A stretch of DNA of 10,575 bases from Faecalibacterium sp. UBA7177 (lineage in GTDB: Bacteria; Bacillota; Clostridia; Oscillospirales; Ruminococcaceae): assembly GCA_002491225.1 (NCBI GenBank), contig DKVN01000048.1:5107-15681 (forward strand), in the 5' to 3' direction. Under the pieces are notes generated by a model. The model did no database searches. It saw only the letters and a list, made by a program, of their open reading frames with translations, and was not told the DNA's origin. Position numbers and translations under genes: made by a program. Shown in pieces: positions 5,970-10,575 of the stretch (positions are counted from its first letter, which is position 1; every line of letters starts with the position of its first letter).

Positions 5970-7028
5970 TTATTTTGCGTAGCTCATGACCTCGTCAAAG
6001 CTGGTCACGGTCCAGGTCTCCTCAAACCACTTGTCGTAGCTGTCCAGCGCCTTGGTCTGGAACGCCTCGCAGTCGGGGTCGATCACGGTCATCCCGTTGT
6101 CGGTGAGCTCCTTGAGGAAGCTGTCGGACAGCTCCTCGCTCAGCTCGGTACAGTATTGGGCAAAGTCGACCTCGGCATACTCGTCGATGATCTGCTGGAG
6201 GTCCTCCGGCAGGCTCTGGTACGCCTTGTCGCTCATGAACATGCCGACCCACTCGTAGACGTGGTTGGTGTTGATCACATAGTCCTGCACCTCGTAGAAC
6301 TTATAGGTTGCCAGCTGCTCGTAGGGTCCCTCCGACGCCTCGGCAACGCCGGTCTGCAAGGCGCTGTACAGCTCGCCCAGCGCGACCGTGATCGCGGTAG
6401 CGCCCAGGGTGTCCGGCCCCCAGATCGAGACCCAGGAGGACATCTCGGAGACCCGCATCTTCAGCCCGGTCAGGTCCTCCGGCGTGTGGACCGGGCGGTC
6501 GGACGACATGACGCGGGGCGCGCGCCAGCCGATCGAGACGGTACGGATATTGTCCTCCAAAAAGTCCTCCTTCATCCCCTCGCCGAGCTCGCTCTCCATC
6601 ACGGCACGGATGTGGTCCATATCCTTAAAGAGGAAGGGCGCCGACAAAAAGCTGTACGCGGGCGCGTACATATCCAGCCCCAGGCACCCGGCGATGGTAA
6701 AGTCGAGCTCGTTGCCCGCCACCGCGATGTAGGACTCCTTCTCGCTTCCAAGCGCGCTGTTGGTGAACAGGTTGATCTTGAGCCGCCCGTTTGAGGCCTC
6801 GTAGACGTCATCGCAGAACCGCTGCGCCGCGATGCACATCGGGGAGTTGACGTCGTAGGCGGTGTTCATGCTGAACTCGTAGACTGTCCCATCCGCCTCC
6901 GAGCCCGCGTCCGAGCCCGCGTTTGGCGCCGGGGACGACGTGCCTGCGGAGGAGGCGCCTCCTCCGCACGCGCAGAGCGACAGCAGCATACACAGTGCCA
7001 GGGCCATTGCCAGGATCCGTTTCATCAT
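5970..7028 (-). CDS. dctP: TRAP transporter solute-binding lipoprotein DctP
   Basis: Extracytoplasmic receptor that captures the acid substrate for DctQM. Residues 1-21 are a lipoprotein signal: MMKR, a hydrophobic stretch, and the lipobox LCAC with Cys21 as lipid anchor; a Gly/Ser/Ala-rich linker follows to about residue 47. The mature 330-residue domain has the DctP fold, with Arg192 in LTGLKMRV where the family arginine bonds the substrate carboxylate, and Arg172 twenty residues earlier, the same spacing as the two arginines of sialic-acid SiaP. The usual Asn-rich segment after ALQTGV reads AEASEGP, so the pocket differs from dicarboxylate receptors. SD AAGGAGG lies over the stop codon of the upstream dehydratase gene, only 11 bases away, showing tight coupling; two tandem ATGs (7028 and 7025) are both acceptable starts. 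Ligand unknown; a sugar acid or glucuronide fits the neighbours. Confidence 0.93.
   Translation of the reverse strand: MMKRILAMALALCMLLSLCACGGGASSAGTSSPAPNAGSDAGSEADGTVYEFSMNTAYDVNSPMCIAAQRFCDDVYEASNGRLKINLFTNSALGSEKESYIAVAGNELDFTIAGCLGLDMYAPAYSFLSAPFLFKDMDHIRAVMESELGEGMKEDFLEDNIRTVSIGWRAPRVMSSDRPVHTPEDLTGLKMRVSEMSSWVSIWGPDTLGATAITVALGELYSALQTGVAEASEGPYEQLATYKFYEVQDYVINTNHVYEWVGMFMSDKAYQSLPEDLQQIIDEYAEVDFAQYCTELSEELSDSFLKELTDNGMTVIDPDCEAFQTKALDSYDKWFEETWTVTSFDEVMSYAK
6945..6968. repeat. Perfect 24-bp palindrome inside dctP
   Basis: Arms TGCGGAGGAGGC and GCCTCCTCCGCA join without a spacer, centred between 6956 and 6957. It encodes the GGGASSAG stretch just after the lipidated cysteine. In RNA it gives about a 10-bp, GC-only-tending hairpin with a four-base loop roughly 60-85 bases inside the gene, and it holds an AGGAGG that would be buried in the stem. 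Confidence 0.7.
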
Positions 7029-7039
7029 CAGTTTCCTCC

Positions 7040-8155
7040 TTATGCGTGTTTTGTGTATTTAGAAACCGTATCCTCGTTCAGAACCACCCCGATGCCGGGA
7101 AGGTCCGGTACGGTCACTACACCGTCCCTGATCCGGATCGGTTCGGCCGACAGCTCGTCCCGAAGCGGATTCTCGTCCAGGGTATACTCAATGTACTGGT
7201 CGTTTTGCAGCGCCATCCCCAGATGCAGGTTTGCCGCCAGCGAGACCATCGACGCCGAGAAATGCGGGATCACCGGCTTGTTCCAGGCGGCGGCCAGGTG
7301 GCCAAGCTTGAGGCAGTCGCTGATGCCGCCGGTCCAGATCGCGTCCAGCTGGACAATATCCACCGCGTGCTTTACGATAAAATCGCGCATTCCGATGCTC
7401 GTGAGCTGGGTTTCATATCCGGCGATCGGCACGTCCACCGCATCGGCCAGCCGCGCGCTGTCCTCCGGGTAATCCGAGGAGAGCGGCTCCTCAAAAAAGA
7501 AGATCTGCTCCCGCTCGCAAAAGCGGGCCATCCGCAGCGCGTCCTGGAAATCATAGGCGTTGTTGGCATCCACCGCCAGCTTGAACTCGTACCCCACGGC
7601 CTCCCGCACTGCCCGGATCCTCGCCTGATCCGCCGCCATCGGCGCGCCGCCGATCTTCATCTTCATGATGCCAAAGCCCATTTCCTGGTAGCGCTTTGCC
7701 TCGCATGCCAGGTCGTCCAGGGTTTTCCCCTCCATATAGTACCCCGCGCTCGCGTAGGGGATCAGTGAGCTGTGCGCGCCGCCCAGCAGCTTGTACACCG
7801 GCATCCCGGTGTACTTGCCCAGGATATCCCAGAGCGCGATATCGACCGCGCTGATCCCGGCCAGGATCACCCCCCGCCGCCCATACCGGAAGGTTTGCTG
7901 GTACATCAGCTGCCACAGCATCTCGATCCGGCAGGGGTCCTTGCCCAGCAGAAGGGGCGCGAGCGTCTCGGCCACAGCCGCGGCTGTCGTGTCCAGCGCG
8001 CCCAGGCAAAACCCCTCGCCCACGCCAACGATCCCCTCATCAGTATGAACCTTTACCAGCAGTACATCCCTTGTGGGGATCCCGGCCAGGCCATCCCGCG
8101 GCGCGTGGGCTGGGGTGTAACACAGCCGGATCGGCTCCACCTTTGTAATAATCAT
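7040..8155 (-). CDS. Enolase-superfamily acid-sugar dehydratase or racemase, mandelate racemase subgroup (copy 2)
   Basis: Paralogue of the enzyme at 2033-3211 with the same chemistry: Mg2+-assisted proton abstraction next to a carboxylate. In 371 residues it has K165-x-K167, metal ligands Asp196 (VDANNAY), Glu222 (FEEP) and Glu248 (GYET), and the Asp271 (VQLD)-His298 (IPHFSAS) dyad. The two proteins share long blocks (DIALWD, PVYKLLGG, AVDIVQ, VSLAANLH, LRDEL) but differ in substrate loops (CLGALDTT here, CFGGPPQTT in copy 1) and this one lacks the 20-residue insert. The ATG at 8155 has AGGAGG upstream at about 10 bases. It is the first gene of the leftward transporter unit, with dctP 11 bases behind. 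Whether it acts on the same substrate as copy 1, epimerises it, or handles a second acid sugar cannot be decided from the sequence. Confidence 0.9.
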   Translation of the reverse strand: MIITKVEPIRLCYTPAHAPRDGLAGIPTRDVLLVKVHTDEGIVGVGEGFCLGALDTTAAAVAETLAPLLLGKDPCRIEMLWQLMYQQTFRYGRRGVILAGISAVDIALWDILGKYTGMPVYKLLGGAHSSLIPYASAGYYMEGKTLDDLACEAKRYQEMGFGIMKMKIGGAPMAADQARIRAVREAVGYEFKLAVDANNAYDFQDALRMARFCEREQIFFFEEPLSSDYPEDSARLADAVDVPIAGYETQLTSIGMRDFIVKHAVDIVQLDAIWTGGISDCLKLGHLAAAWNKPVIPHFSASMVSLAANLHLGMALQNDQYIEYTLDENPLRDELSAEPIRIRDGVVTVPDLPGIGVVLNEDTVSKYTKHA

Positions 8156-8187
8156 CCGGTTTTTTCCTCCTGTTCCGCTGTTTTTTA

Positions 8188-8264
8188 CGGTTTCTGTGGT
8201 TTTGCGGTTTCTGCGGCGGTGTTTGCATCCGCGGCAGCTCTCCGCCCCGCGGCAGTTCCCCTCC
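8188..8264. repeat. Short tandem repeats in the leader of the dct unit
   Basis: Two adjacent imperfect 18-bp units start CCGCGGCAG (8229-8246 and 8247-8264). Next to them CGGTTTCTGTGG (8188-8199) and CGGTTTCTGCGG (8205-8216) repeat with a 17-bp period. All lie in the predicted leader of about 170 bases between the leftward promoter and the start at 8155. Seen on the leftward RNA the second pair reads CCRCAGAAACCG, rich in A and C and poorly structured, right before the ribosome site. Role unknown. Confidence 0.5.
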
Positions 8265-8334
8265 TCGCGGCCTGTCTGTTTTTTCGGCCGCCTTTTTGGG
8301 CGGTGCCGACACAGTCCCCGGGGCTCTTTTTTTT

Positions 8335-8363
8335 AGCATACCCTTCGTCCGCGCGTTTGTCAA
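8335..8363 (-). promoter_or_regulatory. Predicted strong promoter of the dehydratase-dctPQM unit
   Basis: Leftward TTGACA (8363-8358), 17-bp spacer, TATGCT (8340-8335), with a run of A after the -10. The -35 is perfect and the -10 matches four of six. Transcription would start near 8328, giving a leader of about 170 bases with an early hairpin (CCGCC/GGCGG around an A-run, near 8283-8302) and the tandem repeats. The palindrome at 8374-8397 lies directly upstream of the -35 box. Confidence 0.7.
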
Positions 8364-8373
8364 CCTTTTTAAA

Positions 8374-8397
8374 TTCAAAAATGCATACAATTTTGAA
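8374..8397. promoter_or_regulatory. 24-bp palindrome between divergent promoters, candidate GntR operator
   Basis: Arms TTCAAAA (8374-8380) and TTTTGAA (8391-8397) are perfect; inside them three further pairs match, so 10 of 12 symmetric positions agree. The middle reads ATGCATACAA, or TTGTATGCAT on the other strand, which resembles the TNGTATACNA-type sites of FCD-family GntR regulators. It lies in the 59-bp stretch separating the two -35 boxes, 10 bp from the leftward one and 25 bp from the rightward one, a position suited to controlling both units. Assigning it to the regulator at 3230-3907 is inference. Confidence 0.55.
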
Positions 8398-8422
8398 GCT
8401 GAAAGTTTGTGCTTTTTGTCGA

Positions 8423-8451
8423 TTGACCCTCCTTGCGCATTTTTCTATACT
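8423..8451 (+). promoter_or_regulatory. Predicted promoter of the AroE-like/aldolase unit
   Basis: TTGACC (8423-8428), 17-bp spacer, TATACT (8446-8451): each hexamer matches the consensus at five of six positions. Transcription would start near 8458, giving a leader of about 125 bases before the first gene. Confidence 0.7.
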
Positions 8452-8547
8452 GAAAGGGCAGGAGCGGCCTTCCTGCGCGGGGGCTTTGCAAGGAGAGAAC
8501 TCCGCGGGTTTTCCGGCTCTTTGGTTGCTTATTTCACCGCCGCCTGA

Positions 8548-8575
8548 GGCTGGAACCTGTCAGGCCTGTTCAGCC
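8548..8575 (+). other. Leader hairpin just before the AroE-like gene
   Basis: GGCTGGAAC (8548-8556) pairs with GTTCAGCC (8568-8575), eight pairs with one bulged G and an 11-base loop, ending five bases before the GGGG of the ribosome site. A smaller GGAG-AGAA-CTCC hairpin precedes it in the same leader. Such structures could tune translation, but no known riboswitch class is recognised. Confidence 0.35.
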
Positions 8576-8583
8576 GAAAGGGG

Positions 8584-9456
8584 ATGATCCGATTGCTTCG
8601 CATCGGGCTGCTCGCAGAGGCGATGCACAGCTCGGTTCTGTCCACAGCCTATCCCCGCTTTGCCGAAGAGCTCGGCGTTTCGCTCAGCTTTTCCATCCTC
8701 AACACCGCACCCTACGCCCTTGCGGATACGCTCAGGCGGGCGCGGACCGGGTACACCGGGCTCACGGTGACCATGCCCTATAAGCGGGCCGTACTCTCCT
8801 TTTGCGACGCGCTCGACCCTTCAGCCGAGGCCGCCGGGGCCGCAAACACCCTTCTGATCCGGGCGGGGCGGGTGACCGGCTTTAACACGGATGGGTGGGG
8901 GCTGCTCCACTACCTGCGGATGGAGGGGGTCGCGCTGGCCCAAAAGCGGGTCACCCTGCTGGGGGCAGGCGGCGCGGCGGGGGCGATTGCCTGCCAGCTG
9001 GCCCGGCAGTCTCCGGCCCGCGTCAGCATCCTGAACCGGGACCCCGCCAGGGCGCAGCACCTGGCCGCGCGGTTTGGCCCGCCCTTTTCGCATGCCGCGC
9101 TGACCCCCGATGCGCTGGAGCGGCTTGCCCCCGCGACCGATCTGCTCATCAATGCGTCCGCCCTGGGCCAGTGCGGGCACCCGGATTTTTCCTCGGTCGG
9201 CTTCCTCGCCCGGCTTCCCGCCGGGGCGGCGGTCGTGGATCTCAACTATGCCAACCCGGACGCCCTGCTCCTGCCCGCCGCGGCGGCACGGGGGCTCGCC
9301 GTCTTCTCCGGCCGGGGGATGAGCATCTGCCAGGGCATCCTCGCTATGCGCATCTGGTGCGGGGCCGCCCCCTCCGACGCGGCCGCACGGCAGTTGATTG
9401 GGCAGACCGACCCCGCCCGGCGCGCGGCGGGCCGCACGGGTTTTTTCGGAAGTTGA
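8584..9456 (+). CDS. Shikimate/quinate dehydrogenase-like NAD(P)-dependent oxidoreductase
   Basis: Belongs to the AroE fold: substrate domain (about 1-105), Rossmann domain with GAGGAAGA at 127-134, and a closing helix with Gln250. Catalytic Lys67 (MPYK) and Asp103 (GFNTDGWG) are kept, as is Asn88. Other substrate contacts of E. coli AroE are changed: the HSKSP motif reads H15-S-S-V-L, so the second carboxylate-binding Ser is Val18, and the NVT before the lysine reads TVT (Thr61 for Asn59). The coenzyme motif NRT is N151-R-D153, leaving the NAD/NADP choice open. It is therefore probably not the housekeeping aroE but a relative acting on another polyol acid. The ATG at 8584 touches the GGGG of its ribosome site; an in-frame TTG at 8593 is better spaced and would give 287 residues. 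The 290-residue length is normal. It is followed 52 bases later by the aldolase gene, so a two-gene operon is likely. Confidence 0.82.
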   Translation: MIRLLRIGLLAEAMHSSVLSTAYPRFAEELGVSLSFSILNTAPYALADTLRRARTGYTGLTVTMPYKRAVLSFCDALDPSAEAAGAANTLLIRAGRVTGFNTDGWGLLHYLRMEGVALAQKRVTLLGAGGAAGAIACQLARQSPARVSILNRDPARAQHLAARFGPPFSHAALTPDALERLAPATDLLINASALGQCGHPDFSSVGFLARLPAGAAVVDLNYANPDALLLPAAAARGLAVFSGRGMSICQGILAMRIWCGAAPSDAAARQLIGQTDPARRAAGRTGFFGS

Positions 9457-9508
9457 CAGTGCATCGGCAAAGCATTTTCAAAAAATCAGGATACAGGAGG
9501 CGTTTTAG

Positions 9509-10306
9509 ATGAACGAACAGCTGATCCGTGCCTTTAAGGAAAAGCTCCAGAACCATCAGCCGGTTTTTGGCCCGTTTATGAAAACCAGCGACCCCGCCTT
9601 TACCGAGGCGGCCGGGTATGCGGGGATGGATTTTGCGATCCTCGATATGGAACACGGGCCGGTCGATATCGCGGGGATGCAGAACAACATCCGGGCGGCC
9701 CAGCTGGCCGGTGTGCTGCCTGTCGTGCGAGTGCCCGCCATCACCGAGGAGGCCATCGGCAAGGCGCTGGACATTGGCGCGGCGGCAATCGAGATCCCGC
9801 AGATCAGCAGCGCAGAGCAGGCAAGAAAGGCCGTGCAGACCGCGAAATTCTACCCGCAGGGACAGCGCGGGGTCTGCCGTTTTGTGCGCGCGGCCCACTA
9901 CTCGGCACAGGCCCGTGAGGAATATTTCCGCACCGCCAACGAAACCCTTGTCATCGCGCAGCTTGAGGGCACCGAAGCGATCGACAACATTGACACGATC
10001 CTGAAGGTTCCCGGCATCGATATCATCTTTATCGGCCCGTATGACCTCTCCCAGAGTGTCGGCCTGCCGGGGCAGATCACCCACCCGGTGGTGCTGGACT
10101 GTATGCGAACCATCATCCAAAAGGCCCGCCAGGAGGGGATCGTCGTCGGCACCTTTACCGACTCCCACGAGAGCATGGAGATGTGGATCCGGGCGGGGGT
10201 GCAGTACATCTCCTACTCGGTGGATGTCGGCATCTTCTACGAGGCCTGCGTCTCGCTGGTGCATCAGTTTGACCAGATTTTCAGAGGGGTGGAAATGCCC
10301 GTGTAA
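9509..10306 (+). CDS. HpcH/HpaI-type class II 2-keto acid aldolase
   Basis: Metal-dependent aldolase, expected to cleave a 4-hydroxy-2-keto acid to pyruvate and an aldehyde; relatives include HpaI, GarL (2-dehydro-3-deoxyglucarate) and YfaU (2-keto-3-deoxyrhamnonate). The 265 residues form a TIM barrel with the family marks: LDMEHG with His49 as presumed base, VVRVP with Arg74 for the pyruvyl carboxylate, metal ligands Glu153 (QLEG) and Asp179 (GPYDLS), and the RGV segment at 120-122. The AGGAGG site lies 8 bases before the ATG at 9509. It completes the dehydratase-then-aldolase logic of the locus. The 52-base gap before it contains TTGACA overlapping the upstream stop codon and one TTCAAAA heptamer (9477-9483) but no convincing -10, so it is most likely read through from the AroE-like gene. 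Exact substrate unknown. Confidence 0.92.
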   Translation: MNEQLIRAFKEKLQNHQPVFGPFMKTSDPAFTEAAGYAGMDFAILDMEHGPVDIAGMQNNIRAAQLAGVLPVVRVPAITEEAIGKALDIGAAAIEIPQISSAEQARKAVQTAKFYPQGQRGVCRFVRAAHYSAQAREEYFRTANETLVIAQLEGTEAIDNIDTILKVPGIDIIFIGPYDLSQSVGLPGQITHPVVLDCMRTIIQKARQEGIVVGTFTDSHESMEMWIRAGVQYISYSVDVGIFYEACVSLVHQFDQIFRGVEMPV

Positions 10307-10365
10307 CCCCCTTGCGGACCCTTTGGGGCGGCGGGGTCGGGGCCCGCGAGTCCCCGGCACAAAAA

Positions 10366-10421
10366 CAGCGCCCTTCGGTTTGCAGAGACCGTCCTGAAAC
10401 GGCCCCGCAGCAAGGGCGCTG
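10366..10421 (-). terminator. Stem-loop with T-run, leftward terminator candidate
   Basis: Perfect 10-bp arms CAGCGCCCTT (10366-10375) and AAGGGCGCTG (10412-10421). Read leftward the stem is followed directly by TTTTTG, the form of an intrinsic terminator, though the 36-base loop is long; the loop itself has a small CCGT/ACGG hairpin. It would stop transcripts entering from the right before they reach the aldolase gene. Confidence 0.55.
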
Positions 10422-10426
10422 CTGCA

Positions 10427-10455
10427 CCTCCGGGCCGGCAGCGCCTGCCCGGAGG
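10427..10455. other. GC-rich hairpin in the region after the aldolase gene
   Basis: Perfect 9-bp arms CCTCCGGGC (10427-10435) and GCCCGGAGG (10447-10455), extended inside by GGC/GCC after one mismatch. No T-run follows on either strand. It lies between two terminator-like hairpins, so this stretch may be a structured 3' end of the aldolase message or part of a leftward RNA. Confidence 0.5.
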
Positions 10456-10476
10456 ATGAATAGGATCATATAAAGC

Positions 10477-10507
10477 AAAAAGCCCAGCCGTTTCGGCTGG
10501 GCTTTTT
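10477..10507 (+). terminator. Bidirectional intrinsic terminator
   Basis: AGCCCAGCCG and CGGCTGGGCT form a 10-bp-plus stem with a TTT loop, flanked by A5 on the left and T5 on the right, so it works in both directions. It should end the AroE-like/aldolase transcript about 200 bases after the stop codon at 10306. The rest of 10307-10575 contains no gene that I can support. Confidence 0.85.
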
Positions 10508-10562
10508 ACCCTGGTCAGACCGTCTAAAAAGCGGTGCAAATCAGGCCAAGGTATGCAGGATA

Positions 10563-10571
10563 TGGTAAAAT
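10563..10571 (+). promoter_or_regulatory. Possible extended -10 box at the right edge
   Basis: TGG-TAAAAT has the extended -10 form in an AT-rich stretch after the terminator, which would suit a rightward gene beyond the window. No recognisable -35 lies 16-18 bp upstream, so this is a weak call. Confidence 0.25.
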
Positions 10572-10575
10572 AGAG

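Noticed and set aside
8040..8390. Leftward frame of 116 codons covering the dct leader, including an internal ATG at 8227
   Set aside because: Its first codons lie upstream of the predicted transcription start, its Lys/Arg/Pro-rich sequence follows from the leader repeats, and it overlaps the dehydratase start without a good ribosome site.
8296..8547. Rightward small frame in the divergent control region
   Set aside because: It begins before the predicted rightward promoter and covers the palindrome and both -35 boxes, so it cannot be expressed from that promoter.
9453..9481. Possible separate promoter for the aldolase gene beginning with TTGACA
   Set aside because: The hexamer overlaps the upstream stop codon, but no -10-like sequence lies at 16-18 bp; read-through from the upstream gene is simpler.
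10456..10507. Leftward promoter with TATGAT (10470-10465) for a small RNA
   Set aside because: No -35 box is present at a workable distance and that position falls inside the terminator stem, so a small RNA gene is not supported without transcript data.
10264..10539. Leftward frame at the right end
   Set aside because: It runs through three hairpins and into the aldolase gene, with no ribosome site or recognisable motif.

Overview
The window looks like a chromosomal carbohydrate-catabolism locus from a GC-rich Gram-positive anaerobe, most plausibly a gut-type member of the Clostridia (Oscillospiraceae-like). I infer this from strong AGGAGG ribosome binding sites before almost every gene, a lipoprotein-type binding protein with an LCAC lipobox and Gly/Ser linker, a Gram-positive-like beta-glucuronidase, consensus sigma-A promoters with 17-bp spacers, and GC-rich coding DNA broken by AT-rich intergenic islands. 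The species is not identified.

Layout, left to right. At positions 7-55 a REP-like sequence reaches the stop codon of a leftward beta-glucuronidase gene (43-1869). Then, all leftward, come a mandelate-racemase-type acid-sugar dehydratase (2033-3211), a GntR/FCD regulator (3230-3907), and the three parts of a TRAP transporter: dctM (4077-5363), dctQ (5360-5857) and dctP (5970-7028). A second mandelate-racemase-type enzyme (7040-8155) heads that transcription unit. A 428-bp divergent control region (8156-8583) follows. Rightward from it run a divergent shikimate-dehydrogenase-like gene (8584-9456) and an HpcH/HpaI-type class II aldolase (9509-10306). The last 269 bases hold no gene but three strong hairpins, one of them a bidirectional intrinsic terminator.

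How the parts may work together (inference). DctPQM imports a carboxylated compound. One or both enolase-superfamily enzymes dehydrate an aldonate or aldarate to a 2-keto-3-deoxy acid. The HpaI-type aldolase splits that to pyruvate plus an aldehyde. The AroE-like protein would supply an NAD(P)-dependent oxidation or reduction of a ring or acid intermediate. The beta-glucuronidase would release a glucuronyl residue or aglycone inside the cell. The classical hexuronate enzymes (uronate isomerase, UxuA/UxuB, KDG kinase) are not in the window, so the true substrate is open.

Regulation is unusually readable. A leftward promoter (TTGACA-17-TATGCT) and a rightward promoter (TTGACC-17-TATACT) face away from each other. 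Between their -35 boxes lies a 24-bp imperfect palindrome with TTCAAAA/TTTTGAA arms. The same heptamer recurs twice, with the same 10-bp gap but as a direct repeat, across the predicted gntR promoter, and once upstream of the aldolase gene. This makes a GntR-controlled regulon with autoregulation a concrete, testable proposal. No tRNA, rRNA, CRISPR array, transposase or phage gene was seen.
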